This document shows positions 17,078-25,747 of a DNA stretch of 64,000 bases, piece after piece. Source of the DNA: Leptothrix cholodnii SP-6 (GTDB lineage Bacteria > Pseudomonadota > Gammaproteobacteria > Burkholderiales > Burkholderiaceae_C); contig NC_010524.1 in assembly GCF_000019785.1 (NCBI RefSeq), positions 1,550,001 to 1,614,000 of the forward strand, in the 5' to 3' direction. The stretch's first letter is position 1; each line of letters begins with the position of its first letter. Under the pieces are notes generated by a model, which did not search any database, had not been told where the DNA came from, and saw only the letters and a list, made by a program, of their open reading frames with translations. The position numbers and the translations under genes were made by a program.

Positions 17078-19012
17078 TCAGGCCTCGACGATCATGCGCG
17101 AGCGCATCTCGAGGTGCAGTGCGTGGCAGAAGTGCGTGCAGTAGCACCAGAACACGCCCGGCTGGTCGGCCACGAAGGTCACCGACTTGGTCTCCTGCGG
17201 GTTGACGATGAAGTTGACGTTGTACTTCGGGATCGCGAAGCCGTGCGTCAGGTCCTCGATCTTGTCGAGATTGGTGAGCGTGAGCGTCACCACGTCGCCC
17301 TTCTTGAGCTTGAACTCGGTCAGGCTGAACATCGGCGCCTGCGAGGTCATCTTCACCTCGACCTTCTTGCCGTTGCGGAAGACGCCGCCATCCTTCGCGT
17401 CCTTGATTGCGTTCGGGAAGTCGTCGAGCTCGTAGACCTGCTTCGGGCGCAGCAGTTCGCGCTTGAAGATGATGAAGTCGTGCGGCTCGCCGCGCACCGG
17501 GTGATCGGCCGCCAGCACCATCTTGTCGCCCGAGATGTCGATGATCTGCTCGTTCTCGGGGTGCAGCGGGCCGACCGGCAGGAAGCGGTCCTTCGAGAAC
17601 TTGCAGCCCACCGCCAGCCACTTGCCGTCGGCGTTCTTGGTCTCGGATTGCGAGGCGTTGACGTGGCCGGGCTGGAACTGCAGGTCGAGGCGGTCGACCA
17701 CGTACTTGGCGGTCTTGTCGCCGGCGTGGAACTTGATCGCGGCGTCGACGTTCCACTTCACCAGCTGGCTGTCGAGGAACAGCGTGGTGTAGGCGTTGCC
17801 GCGGCCGTCGAAGGCGGTGTGCAGGGGGCCCAGGCCGATCTCGACCTCGGCCACGATGGCTGCGTCAAGCTTGTCGAGCTTGCCGTCGAACCAGTCGAGC
17901 ACGCGGGCCAGCTCGATCACGGTGGCGGTGGGCGAGAGCTTGCCGGCGCAGATGAAGTACTTGCCGTCGGGCGAAGCGTTCACGCCGTGCGGGTTCTTGG
18001 GCACGCTGACGTAGGCGGTCAGCGCGGTCTTCGGGTCGGCGTTGGACTTGAGGGTGCCGTCCACCACCGGCACCTTGCTGGCGCCGTAGGTCTTGAACTT
18101 GCCGTCTTTGACGGCCTGCTCGATGCGCGCCACGTTGAAGAACAGGCAGGCGTCACGCTCGACCGACATCATGTCGGCGAACTTCACGCCGCCCTCGGTG
18201 TTGTACTGGTTGGTGGCCGCGAGCTTGCCGTCGTACGAGGTCGCGGCCAGGTCGCAGTTGCCGTCGATCAGCACCTGCCAGCGCACTTCCATGGTCTCGG
18301 CGTCGACACAGCTGAACATCGAGCGGTAGGCCTCGGGCTTGTCCAGATCGCTGCCGTTGTTGGGCAGCGGGATGTGGAACTCGGCGCCGCAGAATACGCG
18401 GGTGGTGTAGTTGATGGCCGGGTCGACCGGGTCGCGCTTGTCGGGGAAGATGCCGTGGAAGCCCTGCACGTTGGGCAGCTCGGTGATCTTGTCGCAGGTG
18501 AAGTAGTCGAGCCGGATGCGCGCGATGCGGCTGTTGATCTTGTCGTTGATCCAGGCGTAGCGGCCGTCGTAGTCGCCGTCCTTGTAGGAGGCGTGGGTGT
18601 GGTGGGTGTCGGCCACCGTGTACTTGAGGCTGCCATCGGGCTTGGTGCCCATGATGGCCTTGCTCTCGTTGGTGATGCCCCAGCCGACCAGCGCGTCGGG
18701 CACGAAACACGGGATGCGCGTGAGCTCGCGCCCCGACGGCATGCCCAGCACCCGCATGTCGCCGGTGTGGCCACCGCTCCACAGGCCGTAGTAGGTGTCG
18801 AGCTCGCCCGGCTTGGGATGCACGCCGCCGGCGCTGCCGTGCGCGACCGCTGCGGCCGAGGCGGGTGCCGCAGCGCCCGCGGCCGGTGCCGATTTGTCGT
18901 TGCACGCCGCCAGGCCCACACCGGCCAGGCCTGCCACGGCGGCGGTATTGAGGAATTTGCGGCGGCTGGGCGCCACGGATTTGTCGGCGAAGCGATCGCT
19001 GGAGTCGGTCAT
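17078..19012 (-). CDS. nosZ: NosZ, clade I (Tat-exported) nitrous oxide reductase
   Basis: This 644-residue periplasmic copper enzyme reduces N2O to N2. The N-terminus has a twin-arginine motif SRRKFL (16-21), marking clade I (Tat) rather than clade II (Sec). The beta-propeller domain carries CuZ histidines in segments such as ADTHHTHASYKDG, NPHGVNASPDG and FQPGHVNASQSE. The C-terminal cupredoxin holds CuA: CYCTHFCHALHLEM (C625, C629, H633, M636). It is the first gene of the operon, ahead of nosR, and has its own FNR-type box 121 bp upstream. The ATG at 19012 (MTDSSDRFADKS) gives a typical Tat leader. Confidence 0.97.
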   Translation of the reverse strand: MTDSSDRFADKSVAPSRRKFLNTAAVAGLAGVGLAACNDKSAPAAGAAAPASAAAVAHGSAGGVHPKPGELDTYYGLWSGGHTGDMRVLGMPSGRELTRIPCFVPDALVGWGITNESKAIMGTKPDGSLKYTVADTHHTHASYKDGDYDGRYAWINDKINSRIARIRLDYFTCDKITELPNVQGFHGIFPDKRDPVDPAINYTTRVFCGAEFHIPLPNNGSDLDKPEAYRSMFSCVDAETMEVRWQVLIDGNCDLAATSYDGKLAATNQYNTEGGVKFADMMSVERDACLFFNVARIEQAVKDGKFKTYGASKVPVVDGTLKSNADPKTALTAYVSVPKNPHGVNASPDGKYFICAGKLSPTATVIELARVLDWFDGKLDKLDAAIVAEVEIGLGPLHTAFDGRGNAYTTLFLDSQLVKWNVDAAIKFHAGDKTAKYVVDRLDLQFQPGHVNASQSETKNADGKWLAVGCKFSKDRFLPVGPLHPENEQIIDISGDKMVLAADHPVRGEPHDFIIFKRELLRPKQVYELDDFPNAIKDAKDGGVFRNGKKVEVKMTSQAPMFSLTEFKLKKGDVVTLTLTNLDKIEDLTHGFAIPKYNVNFIVNPQETKSVTFVADQPGVFWCYCTHFCHALHLEMRSRMIVEA

Positions 19013-19132
19013 CGTGAGGTCCTCGGGGGTATCGATTGAGTCGGAAAGCGCGTTGCGCCGCCGCTTGTCGGGGGGTGTCTGAACGTTGATATTTCGCAGC
19101 CTGAATGCTGGAGACAGCGCGCCCGGCGAACC

Positions 19133-19146
19133 TTGAACTGGTTCAA
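19133..19146. promoter_or_regulatory. FNR/Dnr-type box between nosZ and apbE
   Basis: TTGAACTGGTTCAA is a near-perfect palindrome with the same TTGAAC-N2-GTTCAA arms as the box before norC. It lies in the 246-bp gap between the divergent nosZ and apbE genes. At -41.5 from a minus-strand start near 19098, the -10 would be a poor CAGCAT. No matching -10 is found at the same distance for apbE, although TATTTA at 19175-19180 is close. It most likely controls nosZ and may also affect apbE. Confidence 0.7.
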
Positions 19147-19258
19147 TTTTCAGAACGATAGATACCTTGGCCTGTATTTATCGAGGCCGATCGAGGTGGT
19201 GTTCGATACCCGCTGTTCCTAGAATTTGGCCGTGTCCGATAACGCCGTCTGGCCTGCC

Positions 19259-20368
19259 ATGCCCCATTTCCAGAAACCCGATCTCCCACCGGCGGCGGTT
19301 GCCGACGCCCTCGTCGATCCGGGCCGGCGGCGTTTCGCCCGCAGGCTGGTGACGGGCGCCACCTTGGCCGGTTGCGGCTGGCTGGCCGCGCCGGTGCTGG
19401 CTGCCGGCGAGGCACCGGCCCTGCGCGGGGGCGCGGCGCTGATGGGCACGCGGGTCGACATCAGCCTCGACGGCGCCGACCCGGCCCGCCTGCGGCAGGC
19501 GCTGCAGGCCGCGCTGGCCGAGATGCAGCGGCTGGCCGACATGATGTCGCGCTACCGCGACGACAACCCGGTGGCGGCGCTGCAGGCGGCGGCCGGCCGC
19601 CACCCGGTGGTGCTGCCGCCGGAAATGTTCGCGGTGCTGAAAAAGGCCGAATCGATATCCCGACAAACTGGCGGGGCATTCGACGTGACCGTCGGCGCCC
19701 TGTCGGGCTGGAGATTCGATGACCCGCGCGCGGATATTCCGTCAGCCCGGCAAATTGCCCGCGAGTTGCGGCATGTCGATCATCGCCAATTGATACTCGA
19801 CGAAGCCGCCGGCAGCGCATACCTGCGCGAGCGCGGCATGCGCGTCGATCTGGGCGGCATCGCCAAGCTGCCGATCCTGCAGGCCGGCATGGACGTGCTC
19901 AAGCGCCACGGCGTGGCCGACGCGATGATCAACGGCGGCGGCGACGTGCTGGTGTCCGGCCGGTTGCACGGCCGGCCCTGGCGCATCGGCGTGCGCGATC
20001 CGGCGGCACCCGAGCGCCTGCTGGCGCTGCTGCCGATGAGCGACGGCATCGTCGCCTCGTCGGGCGACTACGAGCGCTGCGTGGTGCGCGACGGCCGCCG
20101 CTACCACCACGTCATCGACCCGCGTACCGGCTACCCGAGCGAGCAGGTGCGCGGTGTCACGCTGGTCGGCCGCAGCGTGGCCGAACTCAACGGCCTGGGC
20201 GCGGCGGCGATGGTGCTGGGGCCGGCGGCCGGCGCGGCCCTGCTGTCGCGTCAGCCGGGACGCCAGGCGCTGATGGTCGGCCGCGACGGCTCGCTGTGGG
20301 TGTCGCCTGCGCTTGCGGGGCGGCTGCTGCCGCCGCCGGGTGAGCAGCAGGTCCGAGGCCTGGGGTGA
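19259..20368 (+). CDS. apbE: ApbE/NosX-type FAD:protein FMN transferase
   Basis: This 369-residue protein has a Tat-like leader (GRRRFARRLVTGATLAG) and the ApbE fold: LMGTRVDISL, GGAFDVTVGAL, VDLGGIAK and HVIDPRTGYPS. ApbE transfers FMN from FAD to Thr in proteins such as NosR; in nos clusters it is called NosX. The ATG at 19259 is chosen; an upstream GTG (19232) or TTG (19226) would add residues without a clear ribosome site. The usual glycine after the lysine of GGIAK is replaced (GGIAKLPIL). About 19620-19815 uses codons rare elsewhere in the window. Its stop overlaps the next start (GTGA). Confidence 0.88.
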   Translation: MPHFQKPDLPPAAVADALVDPGRRRFARRLVTGATLAGCGWLAAPVLAAGEAPALRGGAALMGTRVDISLDGADPARLRQALQAALAEMQRLADMMSRYRDDNPVAALQAAAGRHPVVLPPEMFAVLKKAESISRQTGGAFDVTVGALSGWRFDDPRADIPSARQIARELRHVDHRQLILDEAAGSAYLRERGMRVDLGGIAKLPILQAGMDVLKRHGVADAMINGGGDVLVSGRLHGRPWRIGVRDPAAPERLLALLPMSDGIVASSGDYERCVVRDGRRYHHVIDPRTGYPSEQVRGVTLVGRSVAELNGLGAAAMVLGPAAGAALLSRQPGRQALMVGRDGSLWVSPALAGRLLPPPGEQQVRGLG

Positions 20369-21669
20369 CGGCACCGAGGGCGCGCAGGCGGGTGATTCAG
20401 ATCCGCGCGGCGGACACCGGCGCCGCGGTACCGGGCACCGCGCGATGGCGCGCTGCACACCTGCTCGACGCGCCACATCGGCTGCTGTTCTTCGCCGCCG
20501 CGCTGCTCTGGAGCGCCATCGCCGTCTGGTGGGCTGCCGTGATGGCGGCCTCACCGCTGGGCTGGACGCTGCCCTGGGCCGTGGCACCGGCGCCCGCCCA
20601 CGCGCTGCTGATGACGCTGGGCTTCATGCCGCTGTTCATCGCCGGTTTCCTGTTCACGGCCGGGCCGACCTGGTTGCGCCTGGCGGCGCCATCGGTGCCA
20701 TCCGCGCGAACGCTGCGCTGGCCGGCCCTGTCGATCGTGATCGGCTGGGGCGTCTTGCTGCCTGGCCTGCATCTGGACGCGCGGCTCGCTGTCGCCGGCC
20801 TGGTGGCGGTGGCCCTGGGCTGGAGCGCGCTGAGCGGGCGTTTCGCCGGCCTGGTCCGCATCAGCCGGGCCGACGATCGCCTGCATGCGAAAGGTCTCGC
20901 CATCGCCACCGTGGTGATCGTGCTGGCGCTGTGGCTGGCGGCGCTGGCCCTGGCGCTCGAGCACGTCACGCTGCTGCGCGTGGCGACATGTCTGGCTCTG
21001 TGGGGCGGCCTTGCCAGCGTGTTTGCGCTGGCGGGGCATCGGCTGACGCCGTTTTTTCATCCATCGATCGCCAGGCGTTTCGAGACCGGCCTGCTGGGGC
21101 CGGTGCTGGCAGGACTGTGGCTGCGCGGCGCGGCTGATCTGGCGGCCTTGTGGTCCTGGCCGTGGCCGATGCCTTTGCACGTGCTGCTGGCCGTCGTGCA
21201 TGGCCTGCTGGGCGGCATGCTGCTGGTCACGGCCTTCGATGCGTCGCTGGCCCGTGCCCGGCGGGCGCCGATGGTGCGGCTGTTGCACGCCGGCTTCGTC
21301 TGGCTCGGCGTGTCGTTCGTGCTCGAGTCGCTGTCGCAGGCGGTGCTGGCGGCGGGCCGGCCCACCGGGCTGGGCCTGGCGCCGCTGCACGCACTGAGCT
21401 TGGGCTTCATGGCGACCACTTTGCTGGCGATGGCCAGCCGCGTGGCGGCCGGGCAGCACGGCCGCACGATCGCGATCGACCGCACGGTGCTGCTGATGCA
21501 CGTGCTGCTGCAGGGCGTGACGGTGTTGCGGCTGCTCGTGGCGCTCTGGCCGTCGGCCCCATCGGGCTTGCTGCTGTCGGCTTCGTTCGGCTTCGCGGCC
21601 CTGGCACTGGCCTGGACACGGCGCCACGCCGCGTGGTTCGGTCGGCCGCGTGCCGATGCCTTGTCTTGA
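20365..21669 (+). CDS. Second NnrS family membrane protein
   Basis: This 434-residue protein has about 12 helices and NnrS-like landmarks: PAPAHALLMTLGFMPLFIAG, GFLFTAGPTWL, LALAGHRLTPFF and LHALSLGFMATTLLAMASRV. It is clearly different from the NnrS at 7509-8708, for example the HAHEM motif reads PAHALL. It starts with GTG at 20365 inside a GTGA overlap with apbE, and its stop overlaps the next ATG (TGATG at 21667-21671). Position inside the nos region suggests a role under NO or N2O respiration; the biochemical activity is unknown. Confidence 0.83.
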   Translation: MTAPRARRRVIQIRAADTGAAVPGTARWRAAHLLDAPHRLLFFAAALLWSAIAVWWAAVMAASPLGWTLPWAVAPAPAHALLMTLGFMPLFIAGFLFTAGPTWLRLAAPSVPSARTLRWPALSIVIGWGVLLPGLHLDARLAVAGLVAVALGWSALSGRFAGLVRISRADDRLHAKGLAIATVVIVLALWLAALALALEHVTLLRVATCLALWGGLASVFALAGHRLTPFFHPSIARRFETGLLGPVLAGLWLRGAADLAALWSWPWPMPLHVLLAVVHGLLGGMLLVTAFDASLARARRAPMVRLLHAGFVWLGVSFVLESLSQAVLAAGRPTGLGLAPLHALSLGFMATTLLAMASRVAAGQHGRTIAIDRTVLLMHVLLQGVTVLRLLVALWPSAPSGLLLSASFGFAALALAWTRRHAAWFGRPRADALS

Positions 21670-22031
21670 TGGATATCAAAAACTTTTCGGCGCCACGGCC
21701 CGAGCATCACCGCATGGAACCCGAACTGATCGCCGCCCTGGAAGCCCGCATCCGCGAGGCGCTGCACAGCGTGCAGGACCCGGAGATGGGCGAGAACATC
21801 GTCGACCTCGGCCTGCTCGAGGGCATCCTCATCGACGACCAAGGCGTGCAGGTGACGCTGATCCCGACCAGCGCCACCTGCCCGATGGCCGACGTGATCC
21901 TCGACGACGCACAGGCGGCGGTCGAGGCGGTCTGCCCGGCCGGCACCAGCGTCGAGATCGACATGGACTGGGAGCAGGTCTGGAGCCCGGATCGGCTGGC
22001 GCCGGCCTTGCGCGAGCGCTTCGGGTGGTGA
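21669..22031 (+). CDS. DUF59/MIP18-type metal-sulfur cluster assembly protein
   Basis: This 120-residue protein belongs to the DUF59 (SufT/PaaD-like) family. It has the typical VQDPEMGENIVDLGLLEGI block and the reactive-cysteine motif TSATCPMADVIL. Such proteins help load or repair Fe-S clusters. The ATG at 21669 shares its A with the nnrS2 stop; an internal ATG at 21714 (MEPELIAALEARI) is an alternative start. The stop overlaps the following GTG. Repair of NO-damaged clusters would suit its neighbours but is inference. Confidence 0.87.
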   Translation: MDIKNFSAPRPEHHRMEPELIAALEARIREALHSVQDPEMGENIVDLGLLEGILIDDQGVQVTLIPTSATCPMADVILDDAQAAVEAVCPAGTSVEIDMDWEQVWSPDRLAPALRERFGW

Positions 22032-23170
22032 CGCGCCCACGCCCATCGGTGCGCCGGGCCAAGGCAGCAGCCATCGAGCCGGCCGCCTTGCCGCGCTGGG
22101 CGATCGCCGTGGTGGCCTTGCTGGCCGTGCTCAACCTGTTGGGCGCCTTGGGCGGTGCGCTGGTGCGTGTGGGCACCCTGGCGCCCGCCGCCGCCGGCCC
22201 CACCGGCACGGCGGCCGTGCTGGCCCATGGCGCGCTGATGATGGCCGGTTTCTTCGGTACGCTGATCGCACTCGAGCGCGCGGTGGCGCTGCACCGTGGC
22301 CTCTGGGTGCCGCTGCTCGCGGGCCTGGGTGGCCTGTGCGCCTGGCTCGGTGGTGCCGGCCCCTGGATGTGGGCGGCGCAGGCGCTGTGGCTCGCGTCGG
22401 CGCTCGGCCTGGTCGGCCTCTATGCCTGGGCCGGGCGCCATCGGGCCTGGTCCCTGCCGCTGGCGGTGGAGGGCAGCGGCGCAGTCGCCCTGCTGGCCGG
22501 CACGCTCGCCGCCGCCTTCGGCGAGGGTGAACTGGCGCGGCTGGGCTGGAGCGCCTTCCTGGTCCTGACCATCGCCGGCGAGCGGCGCGAGTTGATGCGG
22601 CTGGTCCGGTTGCCGGCCTGGAGCGCCCATGCCTTCCTGTGTGGCTGGGCGCTGCTGGCGCTGGCGATCGCCGGCCATGCCCTGGGTGCTCACGCGGCGG
22701 CGCTGGCGTTGTGGTGGTGGGTGATGGCGGCGCTGGCGCTGTGGCTGCTGCGCTTGGACATCGCACCGCGTCAGTGGCGTGCCGCGGGCTGGGCCGGCCA
22801 CACCGCCATCTGCCTGAGCATCGGCTACGGCTGGCTGCTGCTGGCCGCCGTGCTGGGCCTGGCCGGGCAGGCGGCGGCCTGGCATGTGCTGTGGCTCGGA
22901 TTCGTCTTCGCGATGGTGTTCGGCCACGCGCCGATCATGTTGCCGGCGCTGGCCGGCTGGCGGCCCCGTCCGACCCGCTGGGCGCTGCTCCCGCTGGCAC
23001 TGATGGGGGCCAGCGTGGCCCTGCGCGTGGTCGCGGCGCTGGCCGACCTGCCGCGCGCCTGGCCGCTGGTCGGCGCCGGGCATGTCGTGGCGCTGCTGAG
23101 CTTTGCGCTGCTGATGGCGAGAGCGGTCTGGCGGGGCGAGAGCACCCGGGCCCGCTCGGCTCGCGCATGA
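22028..23170 (+). CDS. Uncharacterised 12-helix membrane protein, possibly distant NnrS relative
   Basis: I do not recognise a named family with certainty. The 380-residue product is almost entirely hydrophobic, with about 12 predicted helices. Histidines lie inside helices: LAHGALMMAGFFG, WAGHTAICLSIGYG, AWHVLWLGF, VFGHAPIMLPALAG and AGHVVALLSF. The helix count and in-membrane His pattern resemble NnrS, suggesting heme or metal binding. It starts with GTG at 22028 in a GTGA overlap with the DUF59 gene and ends the apbE-nnrS2-DUF59 run. It is convergent with a cytochrome c gene behind a terminator. It is surely coding; the function is open. Confidence 0.8.
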   Translation: MTRPRPSVRRAKAAAIEPAALPRWAIAVVALLAVLNLLGALGGALVRVGTLAPAAAGPTGTAAVLAHGALMMAGFFGTLIALERAVALHRGLWVPLLAGLGGLCAWLGGAGPWMWAAQALWLASALGLVGLYAWAGRHRAWSLPLAVEGSGAVALLAGTLAAAFGEGELARLGWSAFLVLTIAGERRELMRLVRLPAWSAHAFLCGWALLALAIAGHALGAHAAALALWWWVMAALALWLLRLDIAPRQWRAAGWAGHTAICLSIGYGWLLLAAVLGLAGQAAAWHVLWLGFVFAMVFGHAPIMLPALAGWRPRPTRWALLPLALMGASVALRVVAALADLPRAWPLVGAGHVVALLSFALLMARAVWRGESTRARSARA

Positions 23171-23196
23171 AAAAAGCCCCGCGTGGTGCGGGGCTT
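23170..23196 (-). terminator. Rho-independent terminator of the cytochrome c gene
   Basis: AAGCCCCGC-GTGGT-GCGGGGCTT (23174-23196) is a perfect 9-bp stem. On the minus strand it is followed by a run of six T's (23175-23170). It lies 35 bp after the stop of the minus-strand cytochrome gene. On the plus strand no T-run follows, so it would only weakly stop the convergent membrane-protein transcript. Confidence 0.85.
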
Positions 23197-23230
23197 CGAG
23201 CGCGGTTCGAACAGCGGAACCGCGGCTGGA

Positions 23231-23536
23231 TCACTTCTGCGACAGCACCCAGGTCACGAGCGTCTTGGCTTCGTCGGCGGTGATCGCGTTGGCAGGCATC
23301 GGGATCGGGCCCCACACGCCGGCGCCGCCCTTGATGACCTTGTCCGACAGCTTGGCGACGGCGTCCTTCTGGCCGGCGTACTTGGCGGCGACTTCCTTGA
23401 AGCCCGGGCCGACGAGCTTCTTGTCGACGGCGTGGCAGGCCATGCAGGCCTTCTTCTGCGCGAGTTCGAGGTTGGCGAAAGCAGGGCTGGCCAGCAGGGC
23501 GGTCGATGCGGCGAGCAGTGCAAACAAAGGCTTCAT
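23231..23536 (-). CDS. Periplasmic monoheme class I cytochrome c (c551/c552-like)
   Basis: This 101-residue precursor has a Sec signal peptide (MKPLFALLAASTALLASPAFA, cleavage near residue 21). The mature protein of about 80 residues has heme motif CMACH (C31, C34, H35) and distal ligand M80 in GPIPMPAN. It looks like a small soluble electron carrier. Next to nor and nos genes, it could donate electrons to NorC or NosZ, but it could equally serve an oxidase. A -10-like TACAAT lies on the minus strand at 23589-23584. It stands alone between a terminator and a divergent small gene. Confidence 0.92.
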   Translation of the reverse strand: MKPLFALLAASTALLASPAFANLELAQKKACMACHAVDKKLVGPGFKEVAAKYAGQKDAVAKLSDKVIKGGAGVWGPIPMPANAITADEAKTLVTWVLSQK

Positions 23537-23706
23537 GGCGTTCTTTCAGGGGTGGGAGGGCTTGGGGTAAATTCGGCTCGCGGATTGTAGTGAGCCGAGC
23601 CGATGCGACATCACATTGCGCCGGCAGAGCGTTGTGTCTTCGCATAACGCGCCGGCCGGGCCGGCGGTGGACAAAGTTCCGCTCGATCGTGACTGGAGTG
23701 TTCCCG

Positions 23707-23970
23707 ATGTTTCTGGTGTTCGTGGGTGTCGTTCTCGTGCTGCTGAGCTGGACCGGCATCGGCCCGACCGCCGATTGGCCCTGGTGGGCACTGGTGCTGC
23801 CGTTCTGCCTGGCGGTGCTGTGGTGGGCCTGGTCGGATTCGAGCGGTCGCACCCGCGCCAAGCAGGACCAGAAGTTCCAGAAGCGCATCCTCGAGCGCCG
23901 AGCGCGCTCGATCGAGGCACTCGGCCTGAACCGGGGCCGTCGCGCCAGGCCGTCAGGCGACAAGCGCTGA
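23707..23970 (+). CDS. Small Trp-rich membrane protein (TIGR04438-like)
   Basis: This 87-residue protein has two hydrophobic segments (about 1-18 and 24-43) rich in tryptophan (LLSWTG, DWPWWALVLPF, VLWWAWSD), then a basic helical tail (RAKQDQKFQKRILERRARS). This pattern fits the small Trp-rich protein family seen in Burkholderiales; its function is unknown. The ATG at 23707 is chosen because the first membrane segment begins there; an upstream in-frame reading lacks a sensible start. It is divergent from the cytochrome c gene and convergent with ilvD. Confidence 0.75.
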   Translation: MFLVFVGVVLVLLSWTGIGPTADWPWWALVLPFCLAVLWWAWSDSSGRTRAKQDQKFQKRILERRARSIEALGLNRGRRARPSGDKR

Positions 23971-23991
23971 AACCCCGCGATCCTCGGCGGA

Positions 23992-25674
23992 TCAGCCGCC
24001 GAACTTGTCGAGCACCGCACCGGCGCTCGCGCTCGAAGCGTTGAACGCGAACTTCGCCAGCACGCCGCGGGTGTAGCGCGGCGCCGGCGCCGTCCAGGCG
24101 GCGCGGCGGCGGGCCAGTTCGTCGTCGCTGACGTTGAGCTGCAGCAGCAGCTGGTGGGCGTCGATGGTGATCGAGTCACCCTCCTGCACCAGCGCGATGT
24201 TGCCGCCCGCATAGGCCTCGGGCGCGACGTGGCCGACCACCATGCCCCAGGTGCCGCCCGAAAAACGCCCGTCGGTGATCAGGCCGACGCTCTCGCCCAG
24301 GCCCTGGCCGATCAGCGCGCCGGTGGGCGCCAGCATCTCGGGCATGCCCGGGCCGCCCTTGGGGCCGAGGTAGCGCAGCACCATCACGTCACCGGCGACG
24401 ATCTTGTTGGCCATGATCGCGGCGAGTGCCGATTGTTCGTCCTCGAACACGCGTGCCGGGCCGGTCATGACCGGGCTCTTCAGGCCGGTGATCTTGGCGA
24501 CGCAGCCTTCGGGGCTGAGGTTGCCTTTCAGGATCGCCAGGTGGCCTTCGGCGTAGATCGGGTTCGTGACCGCGCGGATCACGTCCTGGTCGGCGCGCAG
24601 GTCGGGCACGTCGGCCAGGTTTTCAGCCACGGTCTTGCCGGTGATGGTCATGCAGTCGCCGTGCAGCAGGCCGTGCTTGAGCAGTTCCTTCATCACCGCC
24701 GGGATGCCGCCGGCGTGATGCAGGTCGATCGCCAGGTACTTGCCGCTGGGCTTCAGGTCGCACAGCACGGGGGTGCGGCGGCGCACGCGCTCGAAGTCGT
24801 CGATCGTCCACTCGACTTCGGCGGCGTGGGCGATCGCCAGGAAATGCAGCACCGCGTTGGTCGAGCCGCCGGTGGCCATGATCACGGCGACGGCGTTCTC
24901 GATCGCTTTCTTGGTGACGATGTCGCGCGGCTTCAGGTCGGCCTTGACCGCCTCGACCAGCACGCCGGCCGCCACCTTGACGCTGGCGACGATCTCTTCC
25001 TCCACGTTGGCCATCGTCGACGAGTACGGCAGGCTCATGCCCAGCGCCTCGAACGACGAACTCATCGTGTTGGCGGTGTACATGCCGCCGCATGAACCCG
25101 AGCCGGGGATGGCGCGGCGCTCGATCTCGCAGAAATCCTCTTCGGCCATCTTGCCGGCCGAGAACTGGCCCACGGCCTCGAACACGCTGACGATGTTGAG
25201 GTCCTGGCCCTTGTACTTGCCCGGCAGGATGGTGCCGCCGTAGACGTACAGCGCCGGCACGTTGGCGCGCAGCATGCCCATCATGCCGCCGGGCATGTTC
25301 TTGTCACAGCCGCCGATGACGATCACGCCGTCCATCCACTGGCCGCCCACGCAGGTCTCGACGCAGTCGGCGATCACCTCGCGCGACACCAGCGAGTACT
25401 TCATGCCCTCGGTGCCCATCGCCATGCCGTCTGAAATCGTCGGCGTGCCGAAGATCTGCGGGTTGCCGCCGGCTTCCTTGATGCCGATCACCGCGGCGTC
25501 GGCCAGCTTCTGCAGGCCCGAGTTGCACGGCGTGATGGTCGAGTGACCGTTGGCCACGCCGATCATCGGCTTGCTGAAGTCGTCCTGCTGGTAGCCCAGC
25601 GCGTAGTACATCGAGCGGTTCGGGGCGCGCGCGACGCCTTCGGTGATGTTCTTGGAGCGGCGGTTGAAGCTCAT
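23992..25674 (-). CDS. ilvD: IlvD, dihydroxy-acid dehydratase
   Basis: This 560-residue Fe-S enzyme catalyses the dehydration of 2,3-dihydroxy-isovalerate and -methylvalerate in valine, leucine and isoleucine synthesis in the cytosol. Cluster cysteines are in [18 protein letters not shown] and [12 protein letters not shown]. The ATG at 25674 ([20 protein letters not shown]) matches the family start; an upstream ATG at 25707 adds an unlikely Pro-rich tail. It is divergent from a LysR-type regulator 100 bp away, which probably controls it. A weak minus-strand promoter (TTAGAC, 18 bases, TATGCT) lies in the gap. Confidence 0.96.
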   Translation of the reverse strand: MSFNRRSKNITEGVARAPNRSMYYALGYQQDDFSKPMIGVANGHSTITPCNSGLQKLADAAVIGIKEAGGNPQIFGTPTISDGMAMGTEGMKYSLVSREVIADCVETCVGGQWMDGVIVIGGCDKNMPGGMMGMLRANVPALYVYGGTILPGKYKGQDLNIVSVFEAVGQFSAGKMAEEDFCEIERRAIPGSGSCGGMYTANTMSSSFEALGMSLPYSSTMANVEEEIVASVKVAAGVLVEAVKADLKPRDIVTKKAIENAVAVIMATGGSTNAVLHFLAIAHAAEVEWTIDDFERVRRRTPVLCDLKPSGKYLAIDLHHAGGIPAVMKELLKHGLLHGDCMTITGKTVAENLADVPDLRADQDVIRAVTNPIYAEGHLAILKGNLSPEGCVAKITGLKSPVMTGPARVFEDEQSALAAIMANKIVAGDVMVLRYLGPKGGPGMPEMLAPTGALIGQGLGESVGLITDGRFSGGTWGMVVGHVAPEAYAGGNIALVQEGDSITIDAHQLLLQLNVSDDELARRRAAWTAPAPRYTRGVLAKFAFNASSASAGAVLDKFGG

Positions 25675-25718
25675 GGGGGTCTCGCAGTCTGGCGGTGGGG
25701 AGCGCAAGCATAGTGCGG

Positions 25719-25747
25719 TCGATTTTTGTCGTCTAATCGATTTGTCG
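25719..25747. promoter_or_regulatory. Repeat region in ilvD/LysR divergent promoter
   Basis: TCGAT (25719-25723) and ATCGA (25736-25740) form an inverted repeat, and TCGATTTTTGTCG is followed by a shorter copy TCGATTTGTCG (25737-25747). The AT-rich patch stands out from the GC-rich surroundings. It sits where a LysR-family regulator would bind between divergent genes. The T-N11-A pattern is present but not specific enough for certainty. Confidence 0.45.

Noticed and set aside
23170..23196. Terminator for the plus-strand 12-helix membrane protein
   Set aside because: The hairpin overlaps its stop region, but the T-run is only on the minus strand, so it mainly serves the cytochrome c gene.
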